A stretch of DNA of 64,000 nt from Beverwykella pulmonaria (GCA_001599595.1 BCHH01000009.1:484099-548098), one strand, 5' to 3'. Positions 1 through 11,651 are shown, numbered from the stretch's first letter. Translations and numbers: made by a program. Notes: generated from the sequence alone by a model not told the origin.

Positions 1-2
1 AT

Positions 3-461
3 ATCTTCTCCTTAGGATTGCTGTTCTGGGAAATTGTTATGTTGAGGCGGTTGGTCGAGACGCGGTTTAAATTCCCCGATCCAGGACGTGTGTATTCTAA
101 GAATAGGTTGTTGAGGGATTTGGCACAGCGGCTGGGGCCAGTACCAGAAAGTATGAGGAAGCATTGGAAGGATAAGGAGAAGTGGGTTGATGGGGAGGGG
201 AGGGCGTTGAACCCGCAGGAAAGAGATGATGAAGGGAGGTGTAGGGATAGCCAGGAGGAGGGGGAGGATCGGTGGGAGGAGGAGGAATTTGAGTGGGGGG
301 ATTTGGAAAGCCATGCAAGCTGGAGGAAGCCGTTGGATATGCAGGACCAAGAGAGAGATACATTTGTAAGCCTGGTGAAGGATATGCTGCAGTTTGAGCC
401 TGAGAAGAGGCCTGAGACGGGGGAATTGTTGCGGCATGAGTGGTTTAGGGGGATGGTGTAG
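3..461 (+). CDS. Protein kinase, C-terminal fragment (5' end outside window)
   Basis: The reading frame is open from the window edge, so the gene begins upstream and only its last 152 codons are seen. The first residues, IFSLGLLFWEI, match kinase subdomain IX (usually D-[IV]-[WFY]-S-[LF]-G). The end, DMLQFEPEKRPETGELLRHEWF, matches subdomain XI, whose conserved Arg packs the C-lobe; the protein stops three residues later. Between them lies a long, highly charged Glu/Arg-rich insert (roughly residues 40-105) that a compact C-lobe does not need. That layout resembles SRPK-like or other kinases with C-lobe inserts, but ATP-binding and catalytic loops are outside the window, so subfamily and substrate cannot be assigned. 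Confident that it is a kinase C-lobe; unsure of the type. Confidence 0.75.
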   Translation: MFSLGLLFWEIVMLRRLVETRFKFPDPGRVYSKNRLLRDLAQRLGPVPESMRKHWKDKEKWVDGEGRALNPQERDDEGRCRDSQEEGEDRWEEEEFEWGDLESHASWRKPLDMQDQERDTFVSLVKDMLQFEPEKRPETGELLRHEWFRGMV

Positions 462-683
462 AAGATATGGTATAAAGGTGTGGATGGAGCAGAGTGTGGA
501 TGGCTGAGATAGTCATAGAAGTCATGCACCTCATCGATCTTTCCCAAGAAGAGAAATTCCGACAAGAAATTGCATTACATATCACTTATTCGCTAAGTGT
601 TATCATTTCGTGGCAGTGTTACATCGTTAAGAAGAAATTTCCAAGGCCTCTTTTTCAAGCCTTATCACCTCTACTTCTTTTTC

Positions 684-2133
684 TCATGACACCCCAACCT
701 TCTCCTTCGCATCCTCCTTTCCATTCTCCATCTTCAGACCAACCTCACTCTCATAATCCACTGTCACGCTCGTCGTCTGCTTAATCCCCAACTGCCCAAT
801 CATAAATTCCTCACCTAGAATACTCTCCTCTGAACCCTTACTCGGGAGCTGCTTAATCTTCCTCCCACCCACACCTCCAGTAACTGTTGTCTTACTCTTG
901 CAGTCTTTATCAGTATGCGTATGAGTGTTTCGATTAGTGTTGGTGTTCGGGGCTGTGGCATTGCGCGAGCGGTCTTGAAGCGTGTATCCGTATTTAGACG
1001 CGCGGACTGAGATGCCGGTGCTGTCAGTGCTGCTACCCAGACCCTTGACGTAGCGTCGGTAGAGGGTTCGTGTTGCCGGAAGGCAGACACATATTATGGA
1101 GACGGATGTCTCAGTGCTGGACCAGATTATTGCGCCGTAGAAACCATCTAGAGGGTACTACTGTAAGCTCGCTGGCGACTAATGGAGCAAGGGTGGAGAA
1201 GGGAACGAGGCCTTACAGATGCGGTCTGCACTATGTTGCAATTTGACGATTTCGGCGAGGCGAACGATGCCGCAGATGCCTGCGCTGGGGGCTTGTTAGG
1301 TTCGAGATGTGAAAAAGGGGGGGGGGTTGGACGTACAAGACTCCTGCACTGAGAGATATACATATCGTGATCTTTTCTTTGCGTTTCATGTGCAGGCTAT
1401 TAAGGAAAAACCAGGGGAGTGCTGCGAGGAAGAAGTCGAGGAAGGATCCATAAGCTGTGCCAACATTAGCAACAATGAAAGACTTCAAGCAGGTGGGAAT
1501 GGAGCTTACCAGTAAGCATGTATCCGACTGTAGTGACGTCGAAGTGGCACTCCTTTTCCATAAAGGGATTCCAGTTGGCCTCGATTGGGAAACATTGGAC
1601 GAATAGCCCTATGAATTCTAGCAATGAGATAAGACCGCAAATTCCGATGCTGACCCAGAGGATGATCTTGTGTCTATTCAGAACACAGTTAGAGTGTGGA
1701 ATGAGTTGAACGAAGTAAAGCGACTTACATTCTCTCGACAACAATCATAAGCAGGAACGCAACAACCGCTGCTTTGCTGATGAAAAGGGAGAACGACAGA
1801 AGCACTGGGTACGCGAATAAGTACTTTGATAGTGCCATAATGGTCTCGGGCGAATGTAGTTCTGCAGTGTGGTAGCCCAAGCCGTGATACACGGCTGCGA
1901 TGGTGTCCCCAGTAATCGCGATCAAAAGGATCTAAATTTCAATTTAGGAACACTATAAGTATGCATCAAGAAATACATCTTACCATTGCCGCCCAAAGCA
2001 GATAATCATCGTAACGAAACCCTCCTAGAAGTCTGATGCGCGCCCAGCCACGGAGACAGACGAACGTAAGCGCGAGAAGACACTGCGCAATCGTTACACC
2101 AATTATTAACGGGCCTTTTCCACCGGGCTGCAT
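684..2133 (-). CDS. Fungal rhodopsin-family (PTH11-like) seven-TM membrane protein
   Basis: Six exons join into one 388-residue frame: 2133-1984, 1931-1729, 1673-1510, 1454-1337, 1284-1217 and 1147-684, each junction with GT/AG and phase continuity. The N-terminus MQPGGKGPLI is followed by TM1 and the motif RYDDYLLWAAM, typical of the family after TM1. Further hallmarks are VERIHKIILWV, then QCFPIEANWNP with a later C in EKECHF (the conserved C-P-x-W-C extracellular loop), then FAGICGIVRL and a last helix containing the CLP motif before RTLYRR. The roughly 115-residue tail is hydrophilic and cytosolic by expectation. Family members sit in the plasma membrane; some (PTH11 type) act in surface sensing, but most have no known ligand. 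No CFEM domain is present. Function beyond membrane receptor-like protein is not assigned. Confidence 0.82.
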
Positions 2134-2925
2134 CGTGTTAGGTGCCGAGAGGTAAGTTTATTGTAAAAGAAAGTTGTGAACTGGACAAACGTAACATCGC
2201 GTACGACCGTCGGAAGATTAATCTGGGCATATAAGAGTGCAGAGAATAGACGGGTGGAGTTCAGCTCGCAACAACTGTTTCTGACTCGAAAGGAGGAAAA
2301 AACGTCGTCTTGAATCAGAGAAACGGAATAGAAGTATGTTTTCCAAACACGATGTCCCATAAATCACGCAAGATATCAGGTGTCGCACGTCCACAATTGC
2401 AGCGCGACATTGGTAGTGTCGTGACACCAAGTCGTTGTTGGATTAGTTACCAGGAATGCGGGAGAGTAGTGTTAGCCCATCTCGAGTATTTCGCGTATTC
2501 GTTGCTCCCATTTGCCGCGTAATGGGGTGGAGAATTAATGCGGCAGGCACTAGAAGCAAACCTTAGATGTTCTTAAGCAATCGGCTCGCTTGTAGAGATC
2601 AAATATGATGCTGTGATGACTCGTCACCCGTGTTTCCCCAAGATTTGCGCGGGATCTCCACACTAACACGAAGATGAATCCCAGCTTCTTCAGGGTTCCT
2701 TGGTTGAAGAATCGTCGATTAGGATTTGTGCTTGAAAGCTCGTAGATAACCGTTCTTGGTCTGAAGCGTATAATTCGCCCGTGCGACGGCATTAATGCGA
2801 GAAATCCTCCTTAGCAAGGAACGTTCGAAAGCTGGCGGGACGAGCGCATCCCTGGAGACGGGGACTTAAGAAATGGCGCATGATGCAGCCTTATTCTCGC
2901 AACACGATTCGGATGTTCGGCTTCA
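2134..2925. other. Intergenic, between two minus-strand genes
   Basis: About 790 bp upstream of the rhodopsin-family gene and downstream of UBA4. Open frames here are short (up to about 84 codons), mutually overlapping and without recognisable motifs. I see no repeat, tRNA or convincing gene; the half next to position 2133 presumably holds the promoter of the membrane-protein gene. Confidence 0.5.
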
Positions 2926-4650
2926 TCAATACTCGGGAAACTCGTTATCTACGCTCTCCCTCCAAGCACTTAAGCCTCCCTTGATATCGCCAATCCATCT
3001 TTGACCGCCGTGATCCAGCCCTAGCTCCTTCATCTTCTTGACCGAAAGCTGAGAATCGTTGCCCAGTCTACATACTACAAATATAGGTTTCTCAGGGTGG
3101 CTCTTCAATTCGGACACCCAATCTTGACTCTCTGCATCCTGAGTCCCGTTGCCTACATTATTGCGACTAGGGGTGGGTGTCATAGTAACAGTAGAGAATG
3201 GAATGTTGATGCTGCCTTCAATGCTGCAAAGATCGAACTGGACCTTCTCGCGGACATCAATGAGGATGTGACTGTCCTTACCGGGTTCCATGCCCGTATA
3301 TGGATTCACTTCCAACCTGATCTTGGCATAATTTTCGACGGATATACGTTCATTGGAGGCGAGCGCATCGACAGAGCTGATGGTGCCGCAAAATTGAATG
3401 TAATCCAAACCCCCTAAACTCAGGGCTTCGGGCGTTACACTCGCTTGAGCTGAGCATGCTGCGCATTTTGGCTTCCGAGCTCGCAGTCGTATTGATCGAA
3501 ACATGGGGTTTGAATAGGAAGAGAATATGAGCAAGGTCGGCGGCTCTACGGCTGTAGGTTCTATGTTGTTAGACATTTGTTTTGTTTGACGTGTGAGGAC
3601 TTTGATGGCTTCGAGGGCTTGCAAAACGCCCATCACTCCCACGACAGGACCTAGGATGCCTCCATCGCCACATGATACGACGGACTCTGCAGGCGGTGGT
3701 TTGGGAAAAACGCATCGATAGCAAGGTCCGCCGCTAGTGTCTCCTGCTGGCTGAGGAGGGTTGTTTAAGACCATAAGCTGACCGTCCGTACGGAGGGCTG
3801 ACGCGGAGACTAAAGGCTTCCCTAGAAGAACGCATGAGTCTGATATCAGGTAGCGAGATGCTGGAGTGTCTGTGCAGTCCAGAACAAGGTCATACTGCTG
3901 AATAGTGGAAATCGCTGACTCGGGGGTCAACCGAGAAGGATGTGCTACGAGGTTGACATTCGGATTGAGTCTAAGGGTGTGATTAGAAGAGTTGAAGTGA
4001 GTAGCCCCTCATAAAGGCAACTTACGAGTTCAGAGCTACTCTTGCGCTGTCGACTTTGGTCATCCCGATCCTTGCGGTAGAATGTAGAATCTGGCGATGA
4101 AGATTTGACTCTTCGACCACGTCTCCATCTACAAGACCCACCGTCCCAACACCTGCTCCTACGAGATACGCTGCTGCTGGACATCCTAGTCCGCCGACTC
4201 CAATCACCAAGACAGATGCATGCTTCAAACGAAGCTGGCCTAGTAAAGAAAGAACCAAAATCAGTACGACATTGCATCAAACGGATGCGAAAGCTCAAAG
4301 GTCAAAGCTATAAGAAAAGTACCTTGAAGGCCTATCTCAGGCATGATGAGCTGGCGGCCATATCTCCTGTATTCGGTCTTATCTAACGGCCATTTTCTCG
4401 AGGGTGACGCTTCTTCCACATGTGAGAGCGCTGCAAACACTTCAGATCGGAAGTCGTCGTGAATGCCGTAGCTCATGTCATGTGTGAGTGGATCGGAGAA
4501 CGCGCCTGTGATCTGGCGCAGGCTGTCTTCTTTCCGCTGCTGCTGTTGATAGTGCTCGGCTTCAGCGAGTTGCCGGCGAAGATCTTCGAGCTGTGCTTCA
4601 CATGATGCAATCTGTTGGCGCAATGACTCGATTATTGAAGTGGGCGCCAT
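2926..4650 (-). CDS. uba4: Adenylyltransferase and sulfurtransferase Uba4 (MOCS3)
   Basis: Three exons (4650-4323, 4239-4026, 3970-2926) give 528 residues. The N-terminal coiled stretch precedes a MoeB/ThiF/E1-like adenylyltransferase: nucleotide loop GVGGLG at 123-128, D-G-D then NLHRQ, zinc pairs CYRC (264/267) and CAAC (350/353), and the conserved active-site Cys281 in [11 protein letters not shown]-terminal rhodanese domain carries [10 protein letters not shown] and the active loop CRLGNDS with Cys481. In known homologues the protein adenylates the C-terminus of Urm1 (and MOCS2A-type MoaD), then thiocarboxylates it with persulfide sulfur, feeding wobble-uridine thiolation of tRNA, protein urmylation and molybdopterin synthesis in the cytosol. 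All diagnostic residues are present, so it is probably active. It is divergent from BMT6 with 232 bp between the start codons. Confidence 0.95.
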
Positions 4651-4882
4651 ATTTCTTTTATGACGATGGGTTGAGGTCGTGAACAGATTTGCGTTCGCCC
4701 CAAGCTCTTTGAGTGGACAGTATCACGCTAAACCCTTCGAGTACATCCCACGATACAGTAATTTATTGTAAGCAACTTGGTGAAAATCAAACCCTATCAC
4801 TTGTCAACGTGCAATCTGCGCCAAACTAACAACCATCCCGAAGCTCCATCCGGAGAATTCTCTCTGAGCACGATCTCTCACT
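4651..4882. promoter_or_regulatory. Shared divergent promoter of uba4 and bmt6
   Basis: Only 232 bp separate the ATG of uba4 (minus strand, 4650) from the chosen ATG of the plus-strand methyltransferase (4883). Both promoters and 5' leaders must fit in this interval or overlap the neighbouring transcript. I see no obvious TATA box; the region is of mixed composition. Co-regulation of the two translation-related genes is an inference from spacing only. Confidence 0.55.
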
Positions 4883-6169
4883 ATGGGCCACCAGTTCGAT
4901 CGCAAAGCCCAGTCGCAGCCAAAGCACCCAAAAGGAAACAGCGGAGCTTCACGAGCGTCAATCATTCCAACTACAGTACAGCCCGGGTGGAAGGGACCAG
5001 GCCTCGTAAAAAAAGTGAAGAAGATCTCACGCAAGCAGCCTGCTTCAACAAGCCGATCCTCAACGGTCCAAGAACAGCTTCTTCCAGTTGAGTTACAGCA
5101 GCTGGTACTGAATATCTTCCGCGACACGTTTCCTGCGTCAAAAGAATTCGAGGACCTGAAACCAGTCTTACGGGAAATCAACGATGCATTGGCCAAGAAG
5201 GACTTCGGCAGCGCTTTTGGCCGATGTGAGTTTCTAGAGGCATACTCAGTGAGGTGGGGTCCGAGCCGGGCGCTGGCCTACGCGAATTTGCTCGCCTATA
5301 TCTGTAGCGACAAAGCGGTGGAGGACGAGTGGATTCAAAATCTTGTGGATACTGAGCGAACCAGCAGGGAAACAGCAAAGATCGTCTGTTTCGGGGGCGC
5401 AGCAGCGGATATCATGGCCTTTGCGGGATTACTGCGACATCACCGACCTGATGCAGCTGGGAAGCCTAATGTGGTCGTGGCAAGCCAATCTGAAGATATC
5501 TCGGGGGTGTCGGATGCGCTGTCGATGTCTAAACTCAAATTAACTTCCACGATCATGGACCTGCATCTCATTGACAGAGCAGACTGGACATCTGTGATCT
5601 CCAACATCTACACCGGTTTAAGGACGCCTCCAGTCCTCTCAAAGTATGCCAGTGCCGCCACCCGACACGCAAATACCTCTTTTCTCGCCGACCAAGCTCT
5701 TAGCATGTCCTTTACTAAAGCTGACATCCTCAAATCCAGCACTGAAGACTTGCGCGTCATGATTGGCTCTGGTCCGGCATTGCTCACACTGCTCTTCACG
5801 CTGAATGATATGTACCTTGTCTCAATTCCTAAAACAACAGCATTTCTGTTAAAGTTGTCTGCTGTGGCACTAAAGGGTACTCTGCTTCTGGTGGTAGACG
5901 CTCCTGCAGCCTATACTGAAGTCACAATGGGTGCAGATGATAAGAGGCCCAAGGAGAAGGAAAGGGAATCTAAGCAGTTTCCCATGCAATGGCTGATGGA
6001 TAAAGTGTTGCTGGACAAGGGCTTGAACAACGAAGAAGGCGTGGAGCCGATCGTCAAATGGGAGAAGATCATGGGTCAAGAGAGCAGGTTTAATAAGCTG
6101 GAGCAAACCTTGCGTTATCCGATTCTCGAGAACTTGAAATTCCAATTTCACTTGTTTCGGCGGCTGTAG
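4883..6169 (+). CDS. bmt6: 25S rRNA (uridine-N3)-methyltransferase, Bmt6-like
   Basis: A single-exon gene of 428 residues. It has a basic, low-complexity N-terminus (about 1-60; lysine/serine rich, as in nucleolar proteins). The family's strongly conserved block RCEFLEAYSVRWGPSRALAY follows (the quoted stretch is exactly 20 residues, about 114-133), then a Rossmann methyltransferase core with the SAM loop FGGAAADIMA near 170-180, a late segment KQFPMQWLMDK, and a C-terminal FQFHLFRRL. This order matches the Pfam Methyltransf_34 / Bmt6 family, which methylates U2843 of yeast 25S rRNA at N3 in the nucleolus. The SAM loop reads GGAAAD where many relatives have GGGAGAE, a mild change that keeps the acidic end. 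The start is the first ATG of the frame and matches expected length. It pairs head-to-head with uba4. Confidence 0.88.
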   Translation: MGHQFDRKAQSQPKHPKGNSGASRASIIPTTVQPGWKGPGLVKKVKKISRKQPASTSRSSTVQEQLLPVELQQLVLNIFRDTFPASKEFEDLKPVLREINDALAKKDFGSAFGRCEFLEAYSVRWGPSRALAYANLLAYICSDKAVEDEWIQNLVDTERTSRETAKIVCFGGAAADIMAFAGLLRHHRPDAAGKPNVVVASQSEDISGVSDALSMSKLKLTSTIMDLHLIDRADWTSVISNIYTGLRTPPVLSKYASAATRHANTSFLADQALSMSFTKADILKSSTEDLRVMIGSGPALLTLLFTLNDMYLVSIPKTTAFLLKLSAVALKGTLLLVVDAPAAYTEVTMGADDKRPKEKERESKQFPMQWLMDKVLLDKGLNNEEGVEPIVKWEKIMGQESRFNKLEQTLRYPILENLKFQFHLFRRL

Positions 6170-7256
6170 GACCCCTGTACTCGAGTTTAGGCCATTTTAT
6201 GACTCGTTTGCCGTTTCTTTTTCCTCCCTTTCAGAAAGCAATGGTTGGCGAGTACATATCTCGATTAGTTCAGATGTCATACGTTGACGCTACAGCTGCC
6301 ACTCGTTGCTTCATCTTCTCTGTATCAACGACCGCAAGCGACGAATCGACCTGGGCTGGCTGACCTGTGTAACTTGACTGTCCCGCCACCGCCACTGGGC
6401 GGAAAGAATTGACATTAGCGTGGCAGGCGTCTTACCAAGGACAGTGGGCTGAAGGTGGAATAAGGGTGTTCAGACGTGCCAAGTCTCTGCGTTGGGAATT
6501 GCAGATTAATTAGCGGAGAGCGGTGGAAGCAATGGGATCCAGCGAGGCTGAAATTTGCTCTCAGCCTGGGGCCGTGGCGTGTCGATGACCGGCTGTCGTG
6601 GTATCTCCATCGGCAAATTCAGTTCAGCTTCGAGGACTCCAGGCACAGTGTCTAGACCAGAGTTGATGAGGTTGTCTCAATACGATGTTTGCGGCACGTT
6701 TCACGAAGGCCTAGCCAGGGCAAGGCGAAGGAGACCCAAGCAGGCGGTACGATTCTTGCAGGGTGCGGGTGATGGACAAGTGGGCCTGGGGCAGAGCTTT
6801 GACGTCGCCTCGCGTCGCGCTCGCCAGCTCTCCAGCGGTCAGCCCGCTCGATCACCGTCTTTGCCGCCGGCCCTGCAGATACACCTGGGATAGCAAAGCA
6901 TGTCACCGGGTCCCAGCGGACAAGCTCGTGGCCGAGACAAGTCCCTCGCAACTTGGGACTAGTTCACCGTCCGGGCGATCCGAAACAAGGCCTTGTTTTC
7001 TGTGACCACGCGTCGGTTTGACAGAAGTTGGGCGTCCCCCCAAGAATCGACGATAGGGGATGTCGCGGGTTCTTATTGGGAGGGTGCGGCTGAAGGGGTT
7101 TGGATCCGGTGCTGGCCAGAGCCCTGCAAGGGAGATTCTGGACGCAAACGACAACAGTTGTCAGCCCGCGGGAGCGTGCCCTGTGTTGCTCCTGTTAAGC
7201 CTCCGGTGGTAGGGCGACTCTAAGCGGCGATCTACGGTAGTGGCTTCCCATGTCAG
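6170..7256. other. Intergenic, between bmt6 and the HET gene
   Basis: About 1.1 kb of moderately GC-rich sequence. All six frames are broken into segments of about 110 codons or less with no recognisable motif. It contains the bmt6 3' region and presumably the HET-gene promoter. No repeats or RNA genes were recognised. Confidence 0.45.
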
Positions 7257-9671
7257 ATGTCGTCCGTACAAGACCCTCGACTGCCCCGCCGTCCATGGCC
7301 GAACACGCTGCCCCTCCAAGGCCAGGAACACCGCACCTCGAAACTTCAAGTCGCCCTCACATTCTCTACCTGCGCTATGGTGTCTGTATGCAACACATGC
7401 AGAAGCCTACAGAAGCATCTCGGCTCCGGCATTCAAGAGGCAGAATCAGAGTCGGTGATATGGGTCAACAGCAACTTGCCAAGTCTCCGTCGCTCAACGA
7501 ACGGTGGATGCCGCGCCTGCGCGTTGCTTTTGCAGGGCATCTTGTTGCATCACGAACGGTTTGCGGGTGTCGCGGAGAACAGCATTAGGATCAAAGCCGA
7601 ATCATTTAAGTCATCTGGAATCACGCCAGGCAAGAGTACGCAGCATCATCTTTCCGTCGAAGTGCGGTGGCAAGCACTCGGCGATGACTGCTGCGATGAA
7701 GGAGCCGAGCACGAGCACGAAGAGAGCTATCCAGACTTGAAGCTCGAGTTCTTTACTGATCAAGGTACGGGATGTTACTGCCGTCGGAGCGACTACAGGC
7801 TGTTTTCTTTCCATTGGGGCTTCCAAGGCTTCCTGTTTCCCCTTGGCTCGGTGACGCTTTCGCTGACTTGAACAGATGATCGGACACCCTTTTCTGCCAT
7901 CGGGCGTGGAAGGCATATCTCGGAGAATCTCCTCCAGGATGCAGGTCTATCCACTGCGCAAGCTATGATTAAAGACTGCCTTGCCCGACATTCGAGTTGC
8001 AGACAGCAGCATCCCAGTACCCTACCAAAGAGAGTATTGGATGTCTTACTCGATGACGGCTCCAGAGGTGTCAGGCTACACGAAGCCGTTTTCGACAACG
8101 ACCAGCAAAGATACGAATTTGGAGAATATCTCACGCTTTCGCATTGCTGGGGCAGTGGCAGAACCATTCCGCAGACCACCAATAAGACATTACAAGCCTA
8201 CAAAAAGAACATTCCGTGGTCAACGCTACCAACAACCTTCCAAGACGCAGTTGCGCTTACTCGATCACTCGGCTTTCGGTGGCTTTGGGTCGACTCACTA
8301 TGCATTGTCCAAGATGATGTCGTCGAGAAACAGGAGGAATCCTCAAAAATGGATCAAACTTTCGCTAACTCGTTCCTGACAATTGCTGCAACATCTGCTG
8401 CAGAGAGCAATGACAGCCTGTTCCTTCCAAAACCGCAGCTGTTCAAAATTCAAGCTACCGACAGCAAAGGGTCGCTCTACAAGATCTATGTCCGAGAACA
8501 GCCTTCGCATTACAGCTTCAAGGCATCTTTCAACGAGGGTGCACACATGAACGACTGGGAGCTTCCGTTCAACTCCTCCTCAGAAGCAAATTTGCACACG
8601 CCATTGCTGAAGCGAGCTTGGGCATATGTCGAGCGACTTCTCTCACCGCGCGTGTTGCACTTTACTAAGAGCGAGATGATTCTCGAGTGCAGGGAAGGTT
8701 ACCAGTGCGAGTGCGGCAGAATTGATGACTCACGATTCGACTCTAGGACCACAGACTCGGTCAAGCAAGAATTCGCCAGAATAGCGTCGCAAAATCGTGG
8801 TCACAGCGAGACGAATGGCCATAGTCATGACAGGCGGATCGATAGCATGTCATCTCAACTCGCCGCAACATCGCTAGTCGACGTAGCTCAAGGCTTATCC
8901 CGGAAACGCGAAGATGCTTTGCAGCTTTGGAGTTACATTATCACAGAATACACGGCAAGAGACCTAACGTACGATGTAGATCGGCTGAACGCCATCGTCG
9001 GCGTTGCCAAGATGCTATCCGAAACTCTCAAATCGGGGTATATTGCAGGGCACTGGACGTTCAATACACTGGGGCTGCTTTGGTATCCAAAAGACGGAGA
9101 TCAAAGCCGGAGACCGAAAGCAAACCCAAACAACCATGTCCCGAGCTGGTCTTGGGCATCTATTGAAGGCTCACCAGTCTTCTTCGACAACTCAACAGCC
9201 ATGGACCTAGCTTGCACGGCATCGTTCCCCTCAGAGAGAGGCAGGAATTTGGCTTGGTCACCAACTTCTGGCGATACGCTAGAACTGACCGCGGCGATGG
9301 CGACTGAAGTAACTCTCCAGATAGACTCTGCGAACGAGTACTCCCTAGTCAAGAACGGCATCAGCGTCGAGTTCCACCCAGACGTTTCTCCTCTATGCGG
9401 TGAAGATTCGGCATACGCTGGGGAAACTCTCACATGTGTCCTTGTCTCCATGACATTCCGTTCCTCCATCATCGGCCTGGTTCTCAAGCAATCCAAGACT
9501 AACGTTCAGTATTATCGCCGGGTCGGCCGTTTCGAGTGCTATGAGTGCCAAAGAGAAGGTAGTGATGATGAGCCTGAAGATGCGGAATCTCTCTTTGAGC
9601 ATTGGTTCCCGGAAGTTGAGGACATGGGTGGAATTGACGATGGGCCACAACGAACTTTCATCGTTGTGTGA
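7257..9671 (+). CDS. Heterokaryon incompatibility (HET) domain protein
   Basis: Two exons (7257-7764 and 7876-9671; intron begins GTACGG and ends CAG) give 767 residues. The N-terminal region holds paired cysteines (MVSVCNTCRSL and GGCRACALLL), as often precedes HET domains. The HET domain starts near residue 255 with LTLSHCWGSG, continues with LPTTFQDAVALTRSLG, then LWVDSLCIVQDD (307-318) and the FLTIAATSA block, ending near 400. The C-terminal part is variable and has W-S-W-A in PSWSWASIEG, a usual element of the family. HET proteins trigger growth arrest and cell death when incompatible alleles meet; most genomic members have no tested role. No NACHT, WD40 or TPR partner domain is visible. 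The start is uncertain: ATG at 7377 (MVSVCNTC) would remove 40 atypical residues and may be the true one. Confidence 0.9.
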
Positions 9672-9964
9672 TTATTTTCTGCCATTTCTTTCCCCTGTCT
9701 CGCCTGGTCGGTTCTATTCTCCTACCCTTTTCCTTGCGCGTCACTTGGAGGAACCTATTTGGATACCAACTCCGTTCCAACCACTGTAGACTTTTGCTGC
9801 CATATTTCTTCCTCTCGCTTAACCTTCACTATGTCCAATACCCTTTTGCATTTCTATTGATATCAGTGTGTGCTTCCCACACCCAAAAGATCAGCTACAG
9901 TCAATGCAATTATGTATTCCTATCATCAATATGAGTCCATGCTTCACCGCTGCATTGTGCATAC

Positions 9965-10215
9965 CGGCTCGAAGATGTCCGACTCCGACCTTGCACAGTC
10001 ATAATGAGCCACACAAGTTCCACAGATCAACATGTCTATTGCAGATTCTATCTATGAATGATCACCTTAGGTAGATCCTCTCGGATACACCGACTCCGAT
10101 CCCACGCGGTCACCACGAGCCGCCCAGTTGACCAACTTCATCGATGTGTGATCACCTCAAGCAAGTCTACTTGGATGTCGACCCTACACATCGATCACGC
10201 GTGGTTCAGTTTTCC
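9965..10215. repeat. Degenerate tandem repeat, about 2.5 units, spacing 90-111 bp
   Basis: CCGACTCCGA followed by a C/T-variable tail starts at 9979 and again at 10090; the shared block continues through GTCA..A.GAGCC and CA.GTT. ATCACCT at 10061 recurs at 10151, and CTCGGAT near 10079 aligns with CTTGGAT near 10169. Most differences between copies are C/T or G/A transitions. No coding capacity is evident. This looks like an old tandem or dispersed repeat decayed by transition mutation. Confidence 0.55.
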
Positions 10216-11514
10216 TAAACAAGCAAGCCCATTGCGATCCTCGTCGATCACTGGTACCAAATCCTTGCGCGATTTGCGAGGATGAGATAAGCTTATAGTA
10301 CGCTTGACTGAATTTGCGTTTCTCACCTACGCGTTAGCCAATTGGGTTAGCTTCGAACGTTAAGGAAGGGTTTTGGGGATTACTTTCTACTCTGTTCGGA
10401 GTTGCCGGCATGAATGTGGAATTGGTGTTGTTCAGTTACGCTCACGTGGAGGATGCGCATATTGCCCTAAGGGCTGAAGGGATTCCGGCTTACGGCTGTG
10501 AGCAAAAGGTCACAGAAGGGGAGTCGCATAAGCTTCATTCTTAGATATCTGGTATGATTCATAGGAGACAGACACCGCTTGTCGGCAGGACTTGAACGCT
10601 CTTTCGATGGTGATGTTGTGCCGGATAATCAGGACTGCTTTGTTGACGAATGGGATGACAAGACTGCTAAAACAAACAAGACTTCTGTCCAAAGCAAAGA
10701 ATTGATAACAGAACAATGAGTGGCTGCCGATAAGAAAATAAATATGAATGCAGTAGAGGAGGAGTAAACAAGGCGAAGGCTCGAGAGCGGCCTTATTGTC
10801 TTTCTCACGCTCATTACGTGTATACGTTGAAGCAGTGAAGCAGACTTAAGATTAATAACTGGCAACTAAGAATAAACCAAGGGGGTTTGCATTGGTCATC
10901 CCAAGTCCATTTGTCCTGTGTATCTAATCAAGAAGTGAAGGAAGTCTCTCAACCACATATCTTTCAGCCTCACATAAATACGAGAGATCTTTCGGTGAGA
11001 AGTCAGCAATTCTTCACGGTCCACTGCAGCTTACGAACACGCCCCCGGAAACTCCCATACCACCCATGCCCTCAATATCAAAAGCATGTGGTCACTCCCC
11101 ACAACCACGCACTAGCGGAACACCCGCATAGGAAAATTTTGTGCAATGGTCTGACATGGGTCTCCTCTTGCCCTCTAATCCAATCGCTGCCACAATTTTT
11201 CGTGTCAGCGCTCCATCCCCACTTCCCGAAACCGAGAGGCTCTGCCTTACCCTCCACGAGGAAAGGATTCTCGCTTAGGCTTGTTAGGTACAGTATGGGT
11301 CTCACTCCGAGGGGCCGCGGAAAAGAAGATTGGGCAGAGGCGATATCGGCGATGGGACAGGAGATTAGAGATTGAGAAAAGAAAGGTAAATGATAATGCG
11401 TTATGGGCTTGGATCGTGGCTTGGATATGCGGGGATTGGACCATAATGCCTTGCATGAGATTGGCGGGTAAGTTGTGTGTGTGTCTGTGAATTTCGTGCT
11501 AAGAGCTAGGCTTG

Positions 11515-11651
11515 GAGGGGCTGTGGTTTGAATGGGTGTACCAGATGAGAGGTGGGGTATTAGAGGGGCTATGGCTTGGATGGGTGTACCAGGTGGGGTC
11601 TTGGAGGGGCTGTGGTTTGGGTGGGTGCACAATGTGAGAGGTGGGGTCTGG
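11515..11651 (+). repeat. Minisatellite, three units of 48, 41 and 48 bp
   Basis: Units begin with GAGGGGCT at 11515, 11563 and 11604. Each reads GAGGGGCT.TGG.TTG..TGGGTG.AC and ends in GTGGGGT. The middle unit lacks a 7-bp piece (RTGAGAG) found in the other two. It is G-rich on the plus strand and noncoding as far as can be seen. Confidence 0.75.

Noticed and set aside
10887..11632. ORFs 10887-11375 (plus) and 11078-11632 (minus)
   Set aside because: They overlap on opposite strands, are Pro/Thr/His-rich, cover the minisatellite and show no family motif.
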